Assembly: GCA_947525975.1 (NCBI GenBank)
Contig: CANNVE010000015.1
Span: forward strand, 18,637 to 82,636
Reading direction: 5' to 3'
From: an uncultured Muribaculaceae bacterium
GTDB taxonomy: Bacteria; Bacteroidota; Bacteroidia; Bacteroidales; Muribaculaceae
DNA: 64,000 bases
Shown here: in pieces, positions 48,934-57,206 of the stretch
How positions within the stretch are numbered: the first letter of the stretch is position 1
Layout: each line of letters opens with the position of its first letter
Program-made: the position numbers and the translations under genes
Notes under the pieces: model-generated
Seen by the model: the letters and a program-made list of their open reading frames with translations, nothing else
What the model was told of the DNA's origin: nothing
Databases searched by the model: none

Positions 48934-49827
48934 TCAAAGGGCAGCCAGGGCCAGGCTGTAGAATTTAGAGCGGGCTGAGTCTCCGCGCGATGACAGCACC
49001 ACCGGCACCTTGGCGCCTACCAGCAGGCCGGCGATGTCTGCGCCGGCGAAGAGGGTTATTGTCTTGTAGAATGTGTTTCCGGCCTCGATGTCGGGGAAGA
49101 TGATAGCGTCGGCGTGGCCTCCGATGGGCGAATGCAGCCCTTTGTGGGCCAACGCCTCTGCATCGAGCGAAGTCTTGACGTCGAGCGGGCCGTCGACCAC
49201 GCAGTTGCCCAACTTTCCCTCTTCGGCTTCGGCCTTGAGGGTGACATAGTCGGCGGTGAATGGGAAGTGGCGCTCATCGACCTTCTCCGAGCAGTGTGTG
49301 AGCGCTATCAGCGCCTTTTCGCGCCCGAGGCGGCATGCTATGTCGGTGAGGTATTTGATCTGCGCGCGACGCTGGTCGATAGTGGGGTATGGGATCACGG
49401 CCACGTCGCTCAGCAGCAGCAGCTTGGGATATGCGGGTATGTGGGCGGCGGTGATGTGCGTGAGCACGGCGCCCTTGTCGAGTATGCCATGCTCCTTGTT
49501 GAGAACGGCGCGGAGCAGATTGTCGGTGTTGATCATCCCCTTCATTATGATGTCAGCCTCGCCGTTGCGGGCCATGCTCACGGCTATGGCGGCGGCTTCG
49601 TCGCCGTCGGCCGCCTCAACGATGCTGTAATGGCCCGAGCAGGCGGCCATGGCCGGGTCCGCCTCGATTTCGGCTCTGCAGCCTACAAATATCGCGTCGA
49701 TGATGCCGTCTTTGATGGCGAGGGCCACGGCCTGGCGGGTGCAGTCGTCAGAGGCCCATACGATAGCCGCTTTTTTGCGGATGCCTCTTTCGGAGATAGT
49801 CTTTACGAGGGAATCTAATGTTTCCAT
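48934..49827 (-). CDS. ptb: phosphate butyryltransferase
   Basis: A 297-residue phosphotransacylase that makes butyryl-phosphate from butyryl-CoA and phosphate; with buk it forms the ATP-yielding end of butyrate or branched-chain acid formation. Phosphate acetyl/butyryltransferase signatures: IIMKGMINTDNLLRAVLNKE, LLLLSDVAVIPYPTIDQR and HADAIIFPDIEAGNTFYKTI with GAKVPVVLSSRGDSARSKFY. Length separates it from the larger Pta enzymes. The start of the preceding nucleotidyltransferase gene's stop is 26 bases upstream. No butyryl-CoA-forming genes are in the window. Confidence 0.95.
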   Translation of the reverse strand: METLDSLVKTISERGIRKKAAIVWASDDCTRQAVALAIKDGIIDAIFVGCRAEIEADPAMAACSGHYSIVEAADGDEAAAIAVSMARNGEADIIMKGMINTDNLLRAVLNKEHGILDKGAVLTHITAAHIPAYPKLLLLSDVAVIPYPTIDQRRAQIKYLTDIACRLGREKALIALTHCSEKVDERHFPFTADYVTLKAEAEEGKLGNCVVDGPLDVKTSLDAEALAHKGLHSPIGGHADAIIFPDIEAGNTFYKTITLFAGADIAGLLVGAKVPVVLSSRGDSARSKFYSLALAAL

Positions 49828-49853
49828 GGTTGAGATAAATGGAGGTGTATATG

Positions 49854-50564
49854 TTAATTATAACTCGATATCAGTTTGCGTGCCTTTTCTATGTCTCCGG
49901 CGTGGTCCACGTCGATCACCTTGCCCAGGTCGTATGCCTTGAGCCCGATGCCGGCCTGCAGCAGTCCGCGCTGGAAATTGCGCATGTGGCTCACTCCTGT
50001 CTCCAGGCAGTGGTCGAGCACGGCGAATGCCGTCTGCGTGAGGCCATAAATTCCGGCTGATACGTATTTTGTGTCAGGGCGGGCCGCGTCGCAGAAGGCA
50101 GTGATGTCCATGTCGGCGTCGGTGGCCACATAAAGGGGCTTTTCGTCGTCGATATATGATGTCACGGCCATCATGCCGCATGAGTCGGCGGCCTCGAAAC
50201 AGCCGGCATAGGCTTCGAAATCGGCCTGGCGGAATATCGTATCGACCGTGGTGGCTATGAATTTGCACTCACCGCTTCCGCGCCATGGCTTGGTGACCTC
50301 ATATAGGCTGTGCATCGAGCTTGGGGTCGACTTCACTGTCAGGTGGAGTGGCACGGGCAGGGTCAGGCTCCGGAGATATTCGCGCACTTCGGTCATCTCT
50401 TCGTTGACGATGATGCTGATCTCCTCGGCTCCCGAGGCCAGGAATATGTCGATCAGACGCTTGATCATGGGGCGCCCGTCGAGGTCAACGAGCGGCTTGG
50501 GGCTTTCTACGCCTTCCTGCACCAGGCGCGATCCCTGGCCGGCGGCTATGATGGCGAATTTCAT
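49854..50564 (-). CDS. sugar-nucleotide-type nucleotidyltransferase
   Basis: A 236-residue Rossmann-fold NTP transferase. The signature FAIIAAGQGSRLVQEGVESP with PKPLVDLDGRPMIKRLID is the nucleotide-binding loop and lysine of this superfamily, and TTVDTIFR carries an Asp in the metal-binding position. Relatives activate sugar phosphates or choline phosphate, or act as MobA-like enzymes; the short length (no left-handed beta-helix) means no acetyltransferase domain. The substrate cannot be told. It lies between pdxA (42-base gap) and ptb (26-base gap) in one direction. Confidence 0.85.
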   Translation of the reverse strand: MKFAIIAAGQGSRLVQEGVESPKPLVDLDGRPMIKRLIDIFLASGAEEISIIVNEEMTEVREYLRSLTLPVPLHLTVKSTPSSMHSLYEVTKPWRGSGECKFIATTVDTIFRQADFEAYAGCFEAADSCGMMAVTSYIDDEKPLYVATDADMDITAFCDAARPDTKYVSAGIYGLTQTAFAVLDHCLETGVSHMRNFQRGLLQAGIGLKAYDLGKVIDVDHAGDIEKARKLISSYN

Positions 50565-50606
50565 GTCTGTTTGGCTGTGGTTTGTGGTGTGGGTAGAGAG
50601 CGGTGA

Positions 50607-51695
50607 TCAGTCTTCTTTCGAGAGGTCGAGCTTGACATTGTCATTGCCCTTTGCGTGGTATTGCTTGCGCAGGGGGCGCCGGCGGCATTCGTCTTCGTTG
50701 CGGCGGGTGCGCCAGATGTCGATGGCCATGTACACGGCTGAGCGCAGCGAGTCGGGCGAAGCCTCGCCCTGGCCGGTGATGTCGTATCCGGTGCCGTGGT
50801 CAGGCGATGTGCGCACGTAGGGCAGGCCGGCTGTGAAGTTGACTCCGGTGTCCATGGCGAGCGCCTTGAAGGGTGTGAGTCCCTGGTCATGGTACATGGC
50901 CAGCAGGGCGTCGAATTTTACGAATCTCCCGGCTCCGAACAGGCCATCGGAGGCGTATGGGCCGAAGGCGAGTATCCACTGGTCGCGGGCCTCTTTTATG
51001 GCCGGGATGATGATGTCGTTCTCTTCCGTCCCGAGCATGCCGTCTTCGCCGGCGTGGGGGTTGAGCGAGAGCACGGCGATGCGCGGAGCCTCAATGCCGA
51101 AGTCGCGGCAGAGAGAGCGCGAGAGTATGCGCAGCTTCTCCATGATGGCCTCTTTGGTGATTGCCGGTGCCACATCCTTGAGCGGGAGGTGGGTGGTGAC
51201 CAGGGCCACGCGCAGATCCTCGTTGCATAGCATCATCAGGGCCTTGTTGCCGTCGCCGATGGTGGCTTCGAGGTATTCGGTGTGCCCCGGAAATTGGAAT
51301 TCCGGGCCTTGGATGTTGTGTTTGTTGATGGGAGAGGTCACGAGCACGTCGATAAAGCCTTCCTGCAGGTCCTTGACCGCTCTCTGCAGGCTCGCGAATG
51401 CAGCCTGGCCTGCGGTCTGCGATGACACGCCCGGCTCCACTTTCGTGTCTTCAGGCACTACGTTGATGATATTGTTCTGGCCGTCGGCTATGCAGCTGCC
51501 GTCTTGCGCCTGCACAAAAGGCACGGCGGGGAGGTCGAGCAGCTTGCGGTAGAAGGCCGCTATTTTTGCCGAGCCGTAGACTACGGGGGTGCATATCTCG
51601 AGCATGCGCTCATCGCCGAGCATCTTCAGGATCACTTCGTATCCGATGCCGTTTATGTCTCCGTGGGTGATGCCCACGCGTATAGGTCTGTCCAT
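50607..51695 (-). CDS. pdxA: 4-hydroxythreonine-4-phosphate dehydrogenase
   Basis: A 362-residue NAD-dependent enzyme of the DXP-dependent pyridoxal-phosphate pathway. Motifs: RVGITHGDINGIGYEVILKM, VTSPINKHNIQGPEFQFPGH, metal-binding His in VTTHLPLKDV, LSLNPHAGEDG and AMYHDQGLTPFKALAMDTGV. The tail after RTSPDHGTGYDITGQGEASP is about 30 residues longer than in many relatives and very basic (NEDECRRRPLRKQYHAKGND). The ATG at 51695 is chosen because the frame upstream enters rlmN. It starts 43 bases after rlmN. Confidence 0.96.
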   Translation of the reverse strand: MDRPIRVGITHGDINGIGYEVILKMLGDERMLEICTPVVYGSAKIAAFYRKLLDLPAVPFVQAQDGSCIADGQNNIINVVPEDTKVEPGVSSQTAGQAAFASLQRAVKDLQEGFIDVLVTSPINKHNIQGPEFQFPGHTEYLEATIGDGNKALMMLCNEDLRVALVTTHLPLKDVAPAITKEAIMEKLRILSRSLCRDFGIEAPRIAVLSLNPHAGEDGMLGTEENDIIIPAIKEARDQWILAFGPYASDGLFGAGRFVKFDALLAMYHDQGLTPFKALAMDTGVNFTAGLPYVRTSPDHGTGYDITGQGEASPDSLRSAVYMAIDIWRTRRNEDECRRRPLRKQYHAKGNDNVKLDLSKED

Positions 51696-51738
51696 TGTCT
51701 TTTTGGGGTTTTCTTTAGGTAAGGGGCCGTTGGGGCGG

Positions 51739-52800
51739 TCAGTGCCGGTCAGCTTCTTGCCCGGCGAGCATGCCGCAGGCGGCCATGATGTCCTCGCCCC
51801 GGCTGGCGCGTATGGTGGCTGTGACCCCGAGGTCGTTAAGGCGGTCGCGGAATGCCTCCATCGCTTCCTTTTTGGCCGGCTGCAGGTCATAGCCGGGGAT
51901 GGCGTGGTAGCGAATGAGGTTGACGCGGGCCGATGTGCCCTTGATCAGGCGGGCGAGAGCGTCGGCCATTGATGTCGAGTCGTTGGCGCCGTCCCACATG
52001 ATGTATTCCACCGACAGACGCCTCTGGTGGGCGAAGTCATATCCCCTCAGCAGGTCGATCACCTCTCTGACAGGGTAGGCCTTCTCCACAGGCATAATCT
52101 CGGCGCGCATGCCCGGCACGGGATTGTGCACGCTCACTGCTATGTGCACCTTTGTCTGCTCGATCAGGTCCTTCAGCTCGCGTGTCTTGCCTATGGTGCT
52201 CACTGTGATGCGCTTGGGGCTCCATGCGAGGCCCCACTTCGCGGTGAGGATTTCTATGGCTTTCGTCACAGCCTGGAAGTTGTCGAGCGGCTCGCCCATG
52301 CCCATGAATACGATGTTGGTGAGCGAAGGGGAGTCATCGATGCTCAGCACCTGGTTGATTATATCGCGGGCGCTCAGGTTTCCGTGGAAGCCCTGCCTGC
52401 CGGTCATGCAGAATCGGCAAGCCATCTTACAGCCCGCCTGGGATGAGACGCAAAGGGTGGCGCGGTCCTTGTCGGGGATGTACACGGCCTCTACATCAAG
52501 ATCGCTCTTGCGGCCGGCTGACCGGGCGTCAGTGGCCGGAAAAAGATATTTGATGGTGCCGTCGGCGCTGCGGGCGGCCGAGCGGGGCTCAACGCGCCCC
52601 ACGCAGTAGCGCTCTGACAGCTTCTGGCGGGCGGCCTTCGACAGATTGGTCATCTCGTCGATCGAGACCACGCGCTTCTCATAGAGCCATTTGGCCATCT
52701 GTGAGGCTGCGAATCCGGGGAGGCCTGCCTCGGCGGCCACGCCCTTCAGATCGTCAAGCGTGAGGCCGATCAACGGCAATTTTGCATCGTCATTCATCAT
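51739..52800 (-). CDS. rlmN: 23S rRNA (adenine(2503)-C(2))-methyltransferase
   Basis: A 353-residue radical SAM enzyme that methylates A2503 of 23S rRNA (and A37 of some tRNAs). The radical SAM cluster is C-x3-C-x2-C in GCKMACRFCMTGRQG; the IVFMGMGEPLDN segment is typical; the second mechanistic cysteine lies near the C-terminus in MAACGMLAG. Length fits. Two adjacent ATG codons (52800, 52797) are possible starts; the longer open frame to 52923 crosses the candidate promoter and is rejected. First gene of the minus-strand run that ends with buk. Confidence 0.96.
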   Translation of the reverse strand: MMNDDAKLPLIGLTLDDLKGVAAEAGLPGFAASQMAKWLYEKRVVSIDEMTNLSKAARQKLSERYCVGRVEPRSAARSADGTIKYLFPATDARSAGRKSDLDVEAVYIPDKDRATLCVSSQAGCKMACRFCMTGRQGFHGNLSARDIINQVLSIDDSPSLTNIVFMGMGEPLDNFQAVTKAIEILTAKWGLAWSPKRITVSTIGKTRELKDLIEQTKVHIAVSVHNPVPGMRAEIMPVEKAYPVREVIDLLRGYDFAHQRRLSVEYIMWDGANDSTSMADALARLIKGTSARVNLIRYHAIPGYDLQPAKKEAMEAFRDRLNDLGVTATIRASRGEDIMAACGMLAGQEADRH

Positions 52801-52817
52801 AAATATAGTTAACCGCA

Positions 52818-52825
52818 CAAAGGTA
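52818..52825 (-). promoter_or_regulatory. candidate -7 box of rlmN
   Basis: TACCTTTG on the minus strand, 18 bases before the start codon; a TTG lies 16 bases upstream, somewhat close. Confidence 0.55.
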
Positions 52826-52900
52826 CGGAAAAAAAGTGATTCAAGCGCTGCGCATAAGCCCCAAAATTGTGTAATTTCAAACAATATTTTAAAACATATA

Positions 52901-52976
52901 AAAAGGCCTCGCCCGTCAGCCATTTCGCCTGCCGGAGGCGCCTGCAGCGGGGGCGGCGAGCGGCGCCGAGGCTGAT
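52901..52976 (-). other. GC-rich foldable element in the rlmN-coaX divergent gap
   Basis: GCCTCG (52906-52911) can pair with CGAGGC (52967-52972), or GTCAGCC (52915-52921) with GGCTGAT (52970-52976); the two pairings compete for the same bases. A small hairpin CGCCT/AGGCG (52926-52940) lies inside. On the minus strand the element is followed by TTTT (52904-52901). No gene on that strand ends here. Confidence 0.4.
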
Positions 52977-53033
52977 TGTGCCTTAATAATAGTTAAATTG
53001 ATGCGAAAATAATGTGATTTGTTTGCTTTTTAT

Positions 53034-53041
53034 TAACTTTG
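53034..53041 (+). promoter_or_regulatory. candidate -7 box of coaX
   Basis: TAACTTTG only 10 bases before the ATG at 53051; the transcript would be almost leaderless. The TTTG words upstream are too near (8-12 bases). Confidence 0.55.
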
Positions 53042-53050
53042 CGGTTTGTA

Positions 53051-53782
53051 ATGGCAAAGTATCTCACAATAGATATCGGCAATAGCTCGGCCAAGGCTGC
53101 AGCGTGGGCCGACGGGCGCATGGTGGGAGACCCCGTATGGGGGGCTCTTCGACCCGACGACGTGCGCGGCCTCTGCGCCCGCGTGGGCGGAGTCTTCGAC
53201 TTCGCTGCGGTCTGCTCCGTCTCTGATGACCCCTCGGGGCTGTTGAGGGAAGCGGCTTCCGTGTCGAGGCGATGCCTTGAGGTGGGTACTTCCACGCCAT
53301 TGCCGATAGACATAAGCGCCTACGCCAGCACTCTCGGCGCCGACCGCATCGCGGCTCTTGCGGCAGTGGCCGGCATGTGCCCGGGGCGCGAGGCCCTTGT
53401 GGTGGATTGCGGCACGGCCATCACCTTCGACCGCCTTTCGGCCTCCGGAATATTCCTCGGCGGAAATATCTCGCCCGGAGTGGGCATGCGCCTGCGGGCC
53501 CTCCATGCCTTCACCAAGAGGCTGCCTGAGGTGGAGTCGGGCACGTCGGCTCCCATGTGGGCCCTGACCACCGCCGACGCCATGCGCAGCGGCGCGCTCC
53601 ACGGCGCCATAGCGGAGATCGAATATTTTGCGAGGCAGTGCCCGCCGGGCACTGCTGTGGCCATCACCGGAGGCCGCGCTTCAAGCATCGCATCGATGCT
53701 GTCATTCAAGCCTGAAATCGCCGACGCGGCCCTGGTGCTTCGCGGCCTAAAATATATTATTGAATATAATGAAGATAAATAA
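53051..53782 (+). CDS. coaX: type III pantothenate kinase
   Basis: A 243-residue ASKHA-fold kinase doing the first step of coenzyme A synthesis. Motifs: YLTIDIGNSSAKAAAW (phosphate 1), LGADRIAALAAVAGM with VVDCGTAITFDRL (phosphate 2) and GMRLRALHAFTKRLPEV. CoaX needs a monovalent cation and resists feedback by CoA. The ATG at 53051 is preferred to an in-frame TTG at 53039, which overlaps the -7 box. Its end overlaps the start of the next gene by 14 bases, marking an operon with the envelope genes that follow. Confidence 0.95.
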   Translation: MAKYLTIDIGNSSAKAAAWADGRMVGDPVWGALRPDDVRGLCARVGGVFDFAAVCSVSDDPSGLLREAASVSRRCLEVGTSTPLPIDISAYASTLGADRIAALAAVAGMCPGREALVVDCGTAITFDRLSASGIFLGGNISPGVGMRLRALHAFTKRLPEVESGTSAPMWALTTADAMRSGALHGAIAEIEYFARQCPPGTAVAITGGRASSIASMLSFKPEIADAALVLRGLKYIIEYNEDK

Positions 53783-55004
53783 GATTATCGCCTTGGCGAT
53801 CTGCGCGCTTGCTACGCTTGGCGCTTCCGCCCAGAACGGCACCATGAGTCCTTACAGCCGCTATGGCTACGGTCTGCTCAACGACAACGCCACAGCGGCC
53901 CAGCGCTTCATGGGCGGCGTGGGCTACGGCATGAACTCAGGAAGGCAGATCAATGTGATGAACCCCGCGTCATACGCGGCCATTGACTCGCTCACATTCC
54001 TCTTCGACATGGGCTTTGACCTCGATTTCCTGTCGTCGGAGGAGAATGGCGTGAAGGAGTCGAACAACAGCGGAAGCCTCAACTACATCACCATGGCGTT
54101 CCCGCTGGCCAAGCGCCTGGGCGCCAGCGTGGGCCTGTTGCCCTACTCCTCTACCGGATACACCTTCGGCCAGAGCGTGGACAATGGCGGAGTATCGCGC
54201 ACCGGCAACGGCGACATCAACGAAATCTACATCGGCGTGGGATACTCGCCCATCAAGAATCTCTACGTAGGCTTCAACGCCGCCTACCTCTTCGGCACCA
54301 TCAACAACGATGTCTACGCGAGCACCATCAACGGCTCTACATCGCTCTTCCAGCGATATATGCGCGTCAGGGACTACAAGCTTGACTTCGGCGTGCAGTA
54401 TGCGGTAGACATCGACCGCAACAACCGCGTCACCCTCGGCGCCACTTTCTCGCCCGGAAAGAGCTTCCACGGCGAGACCTACGGCGTATATTACGATATG
54501 TCGACAAACGACATCGACACCACCGGCTACACCAAGCTTGGTGGAAAATACACTATGCCCGCATCATACGGCCTGGGCATAAACTATATGTGGCGCGAGC
54601 GCCTGATGCTTGAGGCCGACTTCACCTATCAGCCATGGAAAGACGTGAAGTACGCTTCGATGGAGGGATTCGAGTCGACGGAATTCGACAATCGCTGGAA
54701 AGTGGCATTCGGCCTTGGCTGGACGCCCCTGCCGCGCGGCTCTTACTTCCGCAGGGTGCAATACCGCTTGGGCGCATACTACACCCATGACTATCTCAAC
54801 ATCCTTGGAAACAATGTGCGCGAATACGGCGCCACGCTCGGATTCGGATTCCCGGTGCCAACGTTCAAGAGCATCGTCAGCCTCGGATTCGAATACAAGC
54901 ACCGCCAGGCCACTCCCAACCCGCTCATCAAGGAGAATTACTTCACGGTGAGCATCGGTATCAACTTCAACGAAATGTGGTTCCGCAAGGCCAAAATCTA
55001 TTGA
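53769..55004 (+). CDS. outer-membrane beta-barrel protein, FadL/PorV-like
   Basis: A 411-residue exported protein with a signal peptide (NKIIALAICALATLGASA) and an alternating aromatic/polar pattern of a beta-barrel. The N-terminal MSPYSRYGYGLLNDNATAAQ and INVMNPASYAAIDSLTFLFD resemble the OmpP1/FadL/PorV group seen in Bacteroidetes. It ends in NEMWFRKAKIY. Exact cargo or role is not known; the gene commonly accompanies coaX and lptC in this phylum. The ATG at 53769 overlaps coaX, suggesting coupled translation. Confidence 0.75.
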   Translation: MKINKIIALAICALATLGASAQNGTMSPYSRYGYGLLNDNATAAQRFMGGVGYGMNSGRQINVMNPASYAAIDSLTFLFDMGFDLDFLSSEENGVKESNNSGSLNYITMAFPLAKRLGASVGLLPYSSTGYTFGQSVDNGGVSRTGNGDINEIYIGVGYSPIKNLYVGFNAAYLFGTINNDVYASTINGSTSLFQRYMRVRDYKLDFGVQYAVDIDRNNRVTLGATFSPGKSFHGETYGVYYDMSTNDIDTTGYTKLGGKYTMPASYGLGINYMWRERLMLEADFTYQPWKDVKYASMEGFESTEFDNRWKVAFGLGWTPLPRGSYFRRVQYRLGAYYTHDYLNILGNNVREYGATLGFGFPVPTFKSIVSLGFEYKHRQATPNPLIKENYFTVSIGINFNEMWFRKAKIY

Positions 55005-55738
55005 TCAGGAATTCGCTTGGCATATTGCCCCCGGCGGCTGCGCTCGCCATTGTCTTCTCCTCCCTCGCGTCATGCGGAGAGGAGAAGCACAGCTATGTGG
55101 CAAACACCAAGGGCGGCGAATACACGCCAACTATGCTCACGGTCGACGTGAACACCTTCATATCCGACTCCGGATACACGCGATATCACATCACATCGCC
55201 CCTCTGGGGCATGTATGAAGATGCGGCCGATCCTTTCTGGAAATTTCCCGAGGGGCTCTTCCTTGAGCAGTATGACCGTGATCTCAACCCCACATCGAGC
55301 ATACGCTGCGATTCGGCCCACTATCTGAGCCAGAAGCGCATCTGGCGCCTTGACGGCAATGTGGTCATGATCAACACCGCCGGCGACAGCTTCCTGACGC
55401 AGCAGGTGTATTGGAATCAGGTGAGGCGCGAGGTGTATTCCGACTCATTCATACACATAGTGCGCAGCGACAGGGTGATTGAGGGGTACGGATTCAACTC
55501 AAACGAGCAGATGACGAGCTACACCGTCAACCGCCCCACCGGCATCTTCCCGTCGGCGCGGCGCGCCCAGCCGGCGCCTGCTCCGGACCCCTCCGACTCA
55601 TCGGCGCAGGGCAGGCGCAGGCCGCCCGAGCGCATACAGCCCAGGGCCGCCATGCCGCAGGCGGCGGAGGAAAAGCGGCAGACAGACATGGCCATGCCCT
55701 CTGACGGTGAGGCTATGAAACCAAAACCGATAAATTGA
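54977..55738 (+). CDS. lptC: LptC-like LPS export lipoprotein
   Basis: A periplasmic protein of the LptC family, which passes lipopolysaccharide from LptBFG to LptA. A lipobox (AIVFSSLASC) and segments such as MLTVDVNTFISDSGYTRYHI, FPEGLFLEQYD and CDSAHYLSQKRIWRLDGNV match the OstA/LptC beta-jelly-roll. Residues from ~190 on form a low-complexity tail rich in Pro, Ala, Arg and Gln that is longer than usual. Start uncertain: ATG 54977 overlaps the upstream gene by 28 bases, while a TTG at 55001 overlaps its stop as TTGA and gives a more normal signal peptide. Confidence 0.82.
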   Translation: MVPQGQNLLIRNSLGILPPAAALAIVFSSLASCGEEKHSYVANTKGGEYTPTMLTVDVNTFISDSGYTRYHITSPLWGMYEDAADPFWKFPEGLFLEQYDRDLNPTSSIRCDSAHYLSQKRIWRLDGNVVMINTAGDSFLTQQVYWNQVRREVYSDSFIHIVRSDRVIEGYGFNSNEQMTSYTVNRPTGIFPSARRAQPAPAPDPSDSSAQGRRRPPERIQPRAAMPQAAEEKRQTDMAMPSDGEAMKPKPIN

Positions 55739-55743
55739 GCGAG

Positions 55744-57024
55744 ATGGACTACGCTTGGCTTATAACAGCACTTATCGCACTGGCGCTCAGCGCGCTGTTC
55801 TCCGGTACAGAAATCGCCTACGTCACAGCCGACCGCGTGCGCGTGGAGCTCGACGTCAACCGTGGCGGCATCATTGGCCGCATACTCAATCTTTTTTACC
55901 GCAATTCCGAGTTTTTCATATCGTCGATTCTCGTCGGCAACAATGTGGTGCTCGTGATCTACGGCATGGGCCTTGCCAACCTCATAGATCCGTGGATAGC
56001 GGAGATCACGTCAAACGAGGCCGCGCGCCTGATATTGCAGACGCTGATATCAACCGGCATAATACTGCTCATAGGGGAGTTCCTTCCAAAGACCATTTTC
56101 CGCATCAACCCCAGCAGCTCACTCAAGATATTCGCCGTGCCGATATGGATATTCTATTGGCTGCTTTATCCTATTTCGTGGCTGGCCACATGGCTGAGCC
56201 GCCAGCTGATGAAGATCGTGGGCGTAAAGGGGCAGTCGGTGCGTCTCGGGCTCATATCCATAGGAGATCTCAATGACTATCTCGAAGAGACCATCGACAA
56301 CATGCAGGAAAACAAGGAGGTGATCGACAACGAGGTCAAGATCTTCCGCAATGCCCTCGACTTCTCAAATACCCATCTGCGCGACTGTATGACGCCCCGC
56401 AACGAGATAGCGGCGATCGACATAGACGACACCACCACTGAAGAGCTCTCTGAAATGTTTACGAAGACGGGGCGCTCCAAGATACTCGTATACCGCCGCC
56501 ACATAGATGATATCGTGGGATACATACATGTGAGCGAGCTGTTCAATCCGCTGGTGGATTGGCGCAGGCAGATCAAGGAAGTGATATTCGCGCCTGAAAC
56601 GCTGATGGCCAACAAGATGATGCGCCGTCTGCTGCAGGAAAAGAGGTCGATGGCCGTAGTGGTCGATGAGTTTGGGGGCGTAGCGGGCCTCGTCACGCTC
56701 GAAGACCTTGTCGAGGAGATTTTCGGAGACATACAGGATGAGCATGACAAGACCAAGCTGACTATGCGAAACGTGAGCGAGGGGGTCTACGAATTTTCAG
56801 GCCGCTGCGAGATTGCGGCGATTAACGAGACCTTTGGCCTCGACCTGCCTGAAAGCGATGACTACCAGACTCTCGCCGGATACCTGCTCCAAGCTACGGG
56901 GGCCATCCCCGCACAGGATCAGGAGGTGCAGATCGGCGCCAACATATTCCGGATTCTCAAGAAGACCGCTACGCGGCTTGAACTCATACGCCTGACCCGC
57001 GCCACAGCCGCCGGCGAGGAGTAG
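55744..57024 (+). CDS. CNNM/CorC-type (hemolysin-family) membrane protein
   Basis: A 426-residue inner-membrane protein. The N-terminal DUF21/CNNM domain has three or four helices (ITALIALALSALFSGTEIAY with the conserved SGTEIA, ILVGNNVVLVIYGMGLANLI, LISTGIILLIGEFLPKTIFR). Two CBS domains follow (MTPRNEIAAIDIDDTTTEEL and VVVDEFGGVAGLVTLEDLVE) and then a CorC_HlyC domain. Such proteins are linked to magnesium efflux; relatives in Bacteroidetes include GldE. ATG 55744 is taken; a TTG at 55735 overlapping the lptC stop as TTGA is an alternative. Fourth gene of the coaX run. Confidence 0.9.
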   Translation: MDYAWLITALIALALSALFSGTEIAYVTADRVRVELDVNRGGIIGRILNLFYRNSEFFISSILVGNNVVLVIYGMGLANLIDPWIAEITSNEAARLILQTLISTGIILLIGEFLPKTIFRINPSSSLKIFAVPIWIFYWLLYPISWLATWLSRQLMKIVGVKGQSVRLGLISIGDLNDYLEETIDNMQENKEVIDNEVKIFRNALDFSNTHLRDCMTPRNEIAAIDIDDTTTEELSEMFTKTGRSKILVYRRHIDDIVGYIHVSELFNPLVDWRRQIKEVIFAPETLMANKMMRRLLQEKRSMAVVVDEFGGVAGLVTLEDLVEEIFGDIQDEHDKTKLTMRNVSEGVYEFSGRCEIAAINETFGLDLPESDDYQTLAGYLLQATGAIPAQDQEVQIGANIFRILKKTATRLELIRLTRATAAGEE

Positions 57025-57127
57025 GCCGAGCGAGCCTTTGGATAGGCGCGCACGGCTGCATTGTGGCGTCAGAATAAAGCCAATCTGACAGATAGGCCAA
57101 CTTTTTTGCCTTTTGGGAGAGCACATT

Positions 57128-57160
57128 ATTGCGTTATTTGTAAAAAAATCTATAACTTTG
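57128..57160 (+). promoter_or_regulatory. promoter of the BamA/TamA-like gene
   Basis: ATTG (57128-57131), 21 bases, TAACTTTG (57153-57160), 46 bases before the ATG. The gap 57025-57206 shows nothing else clear. Confidence 0.7.
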
Positions 57161-57206
57161 CATAGATTTTTCCAGCGATTTTAGCTTCTTAATCGTTTTA
57201 ACAATT

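Noticed and set aside
48934..49827. Phosphate acetyltransferase (pta)
   Set aside because: The neighbour is butyrate kinase, not acetate kinase, and the length fits Ptb.
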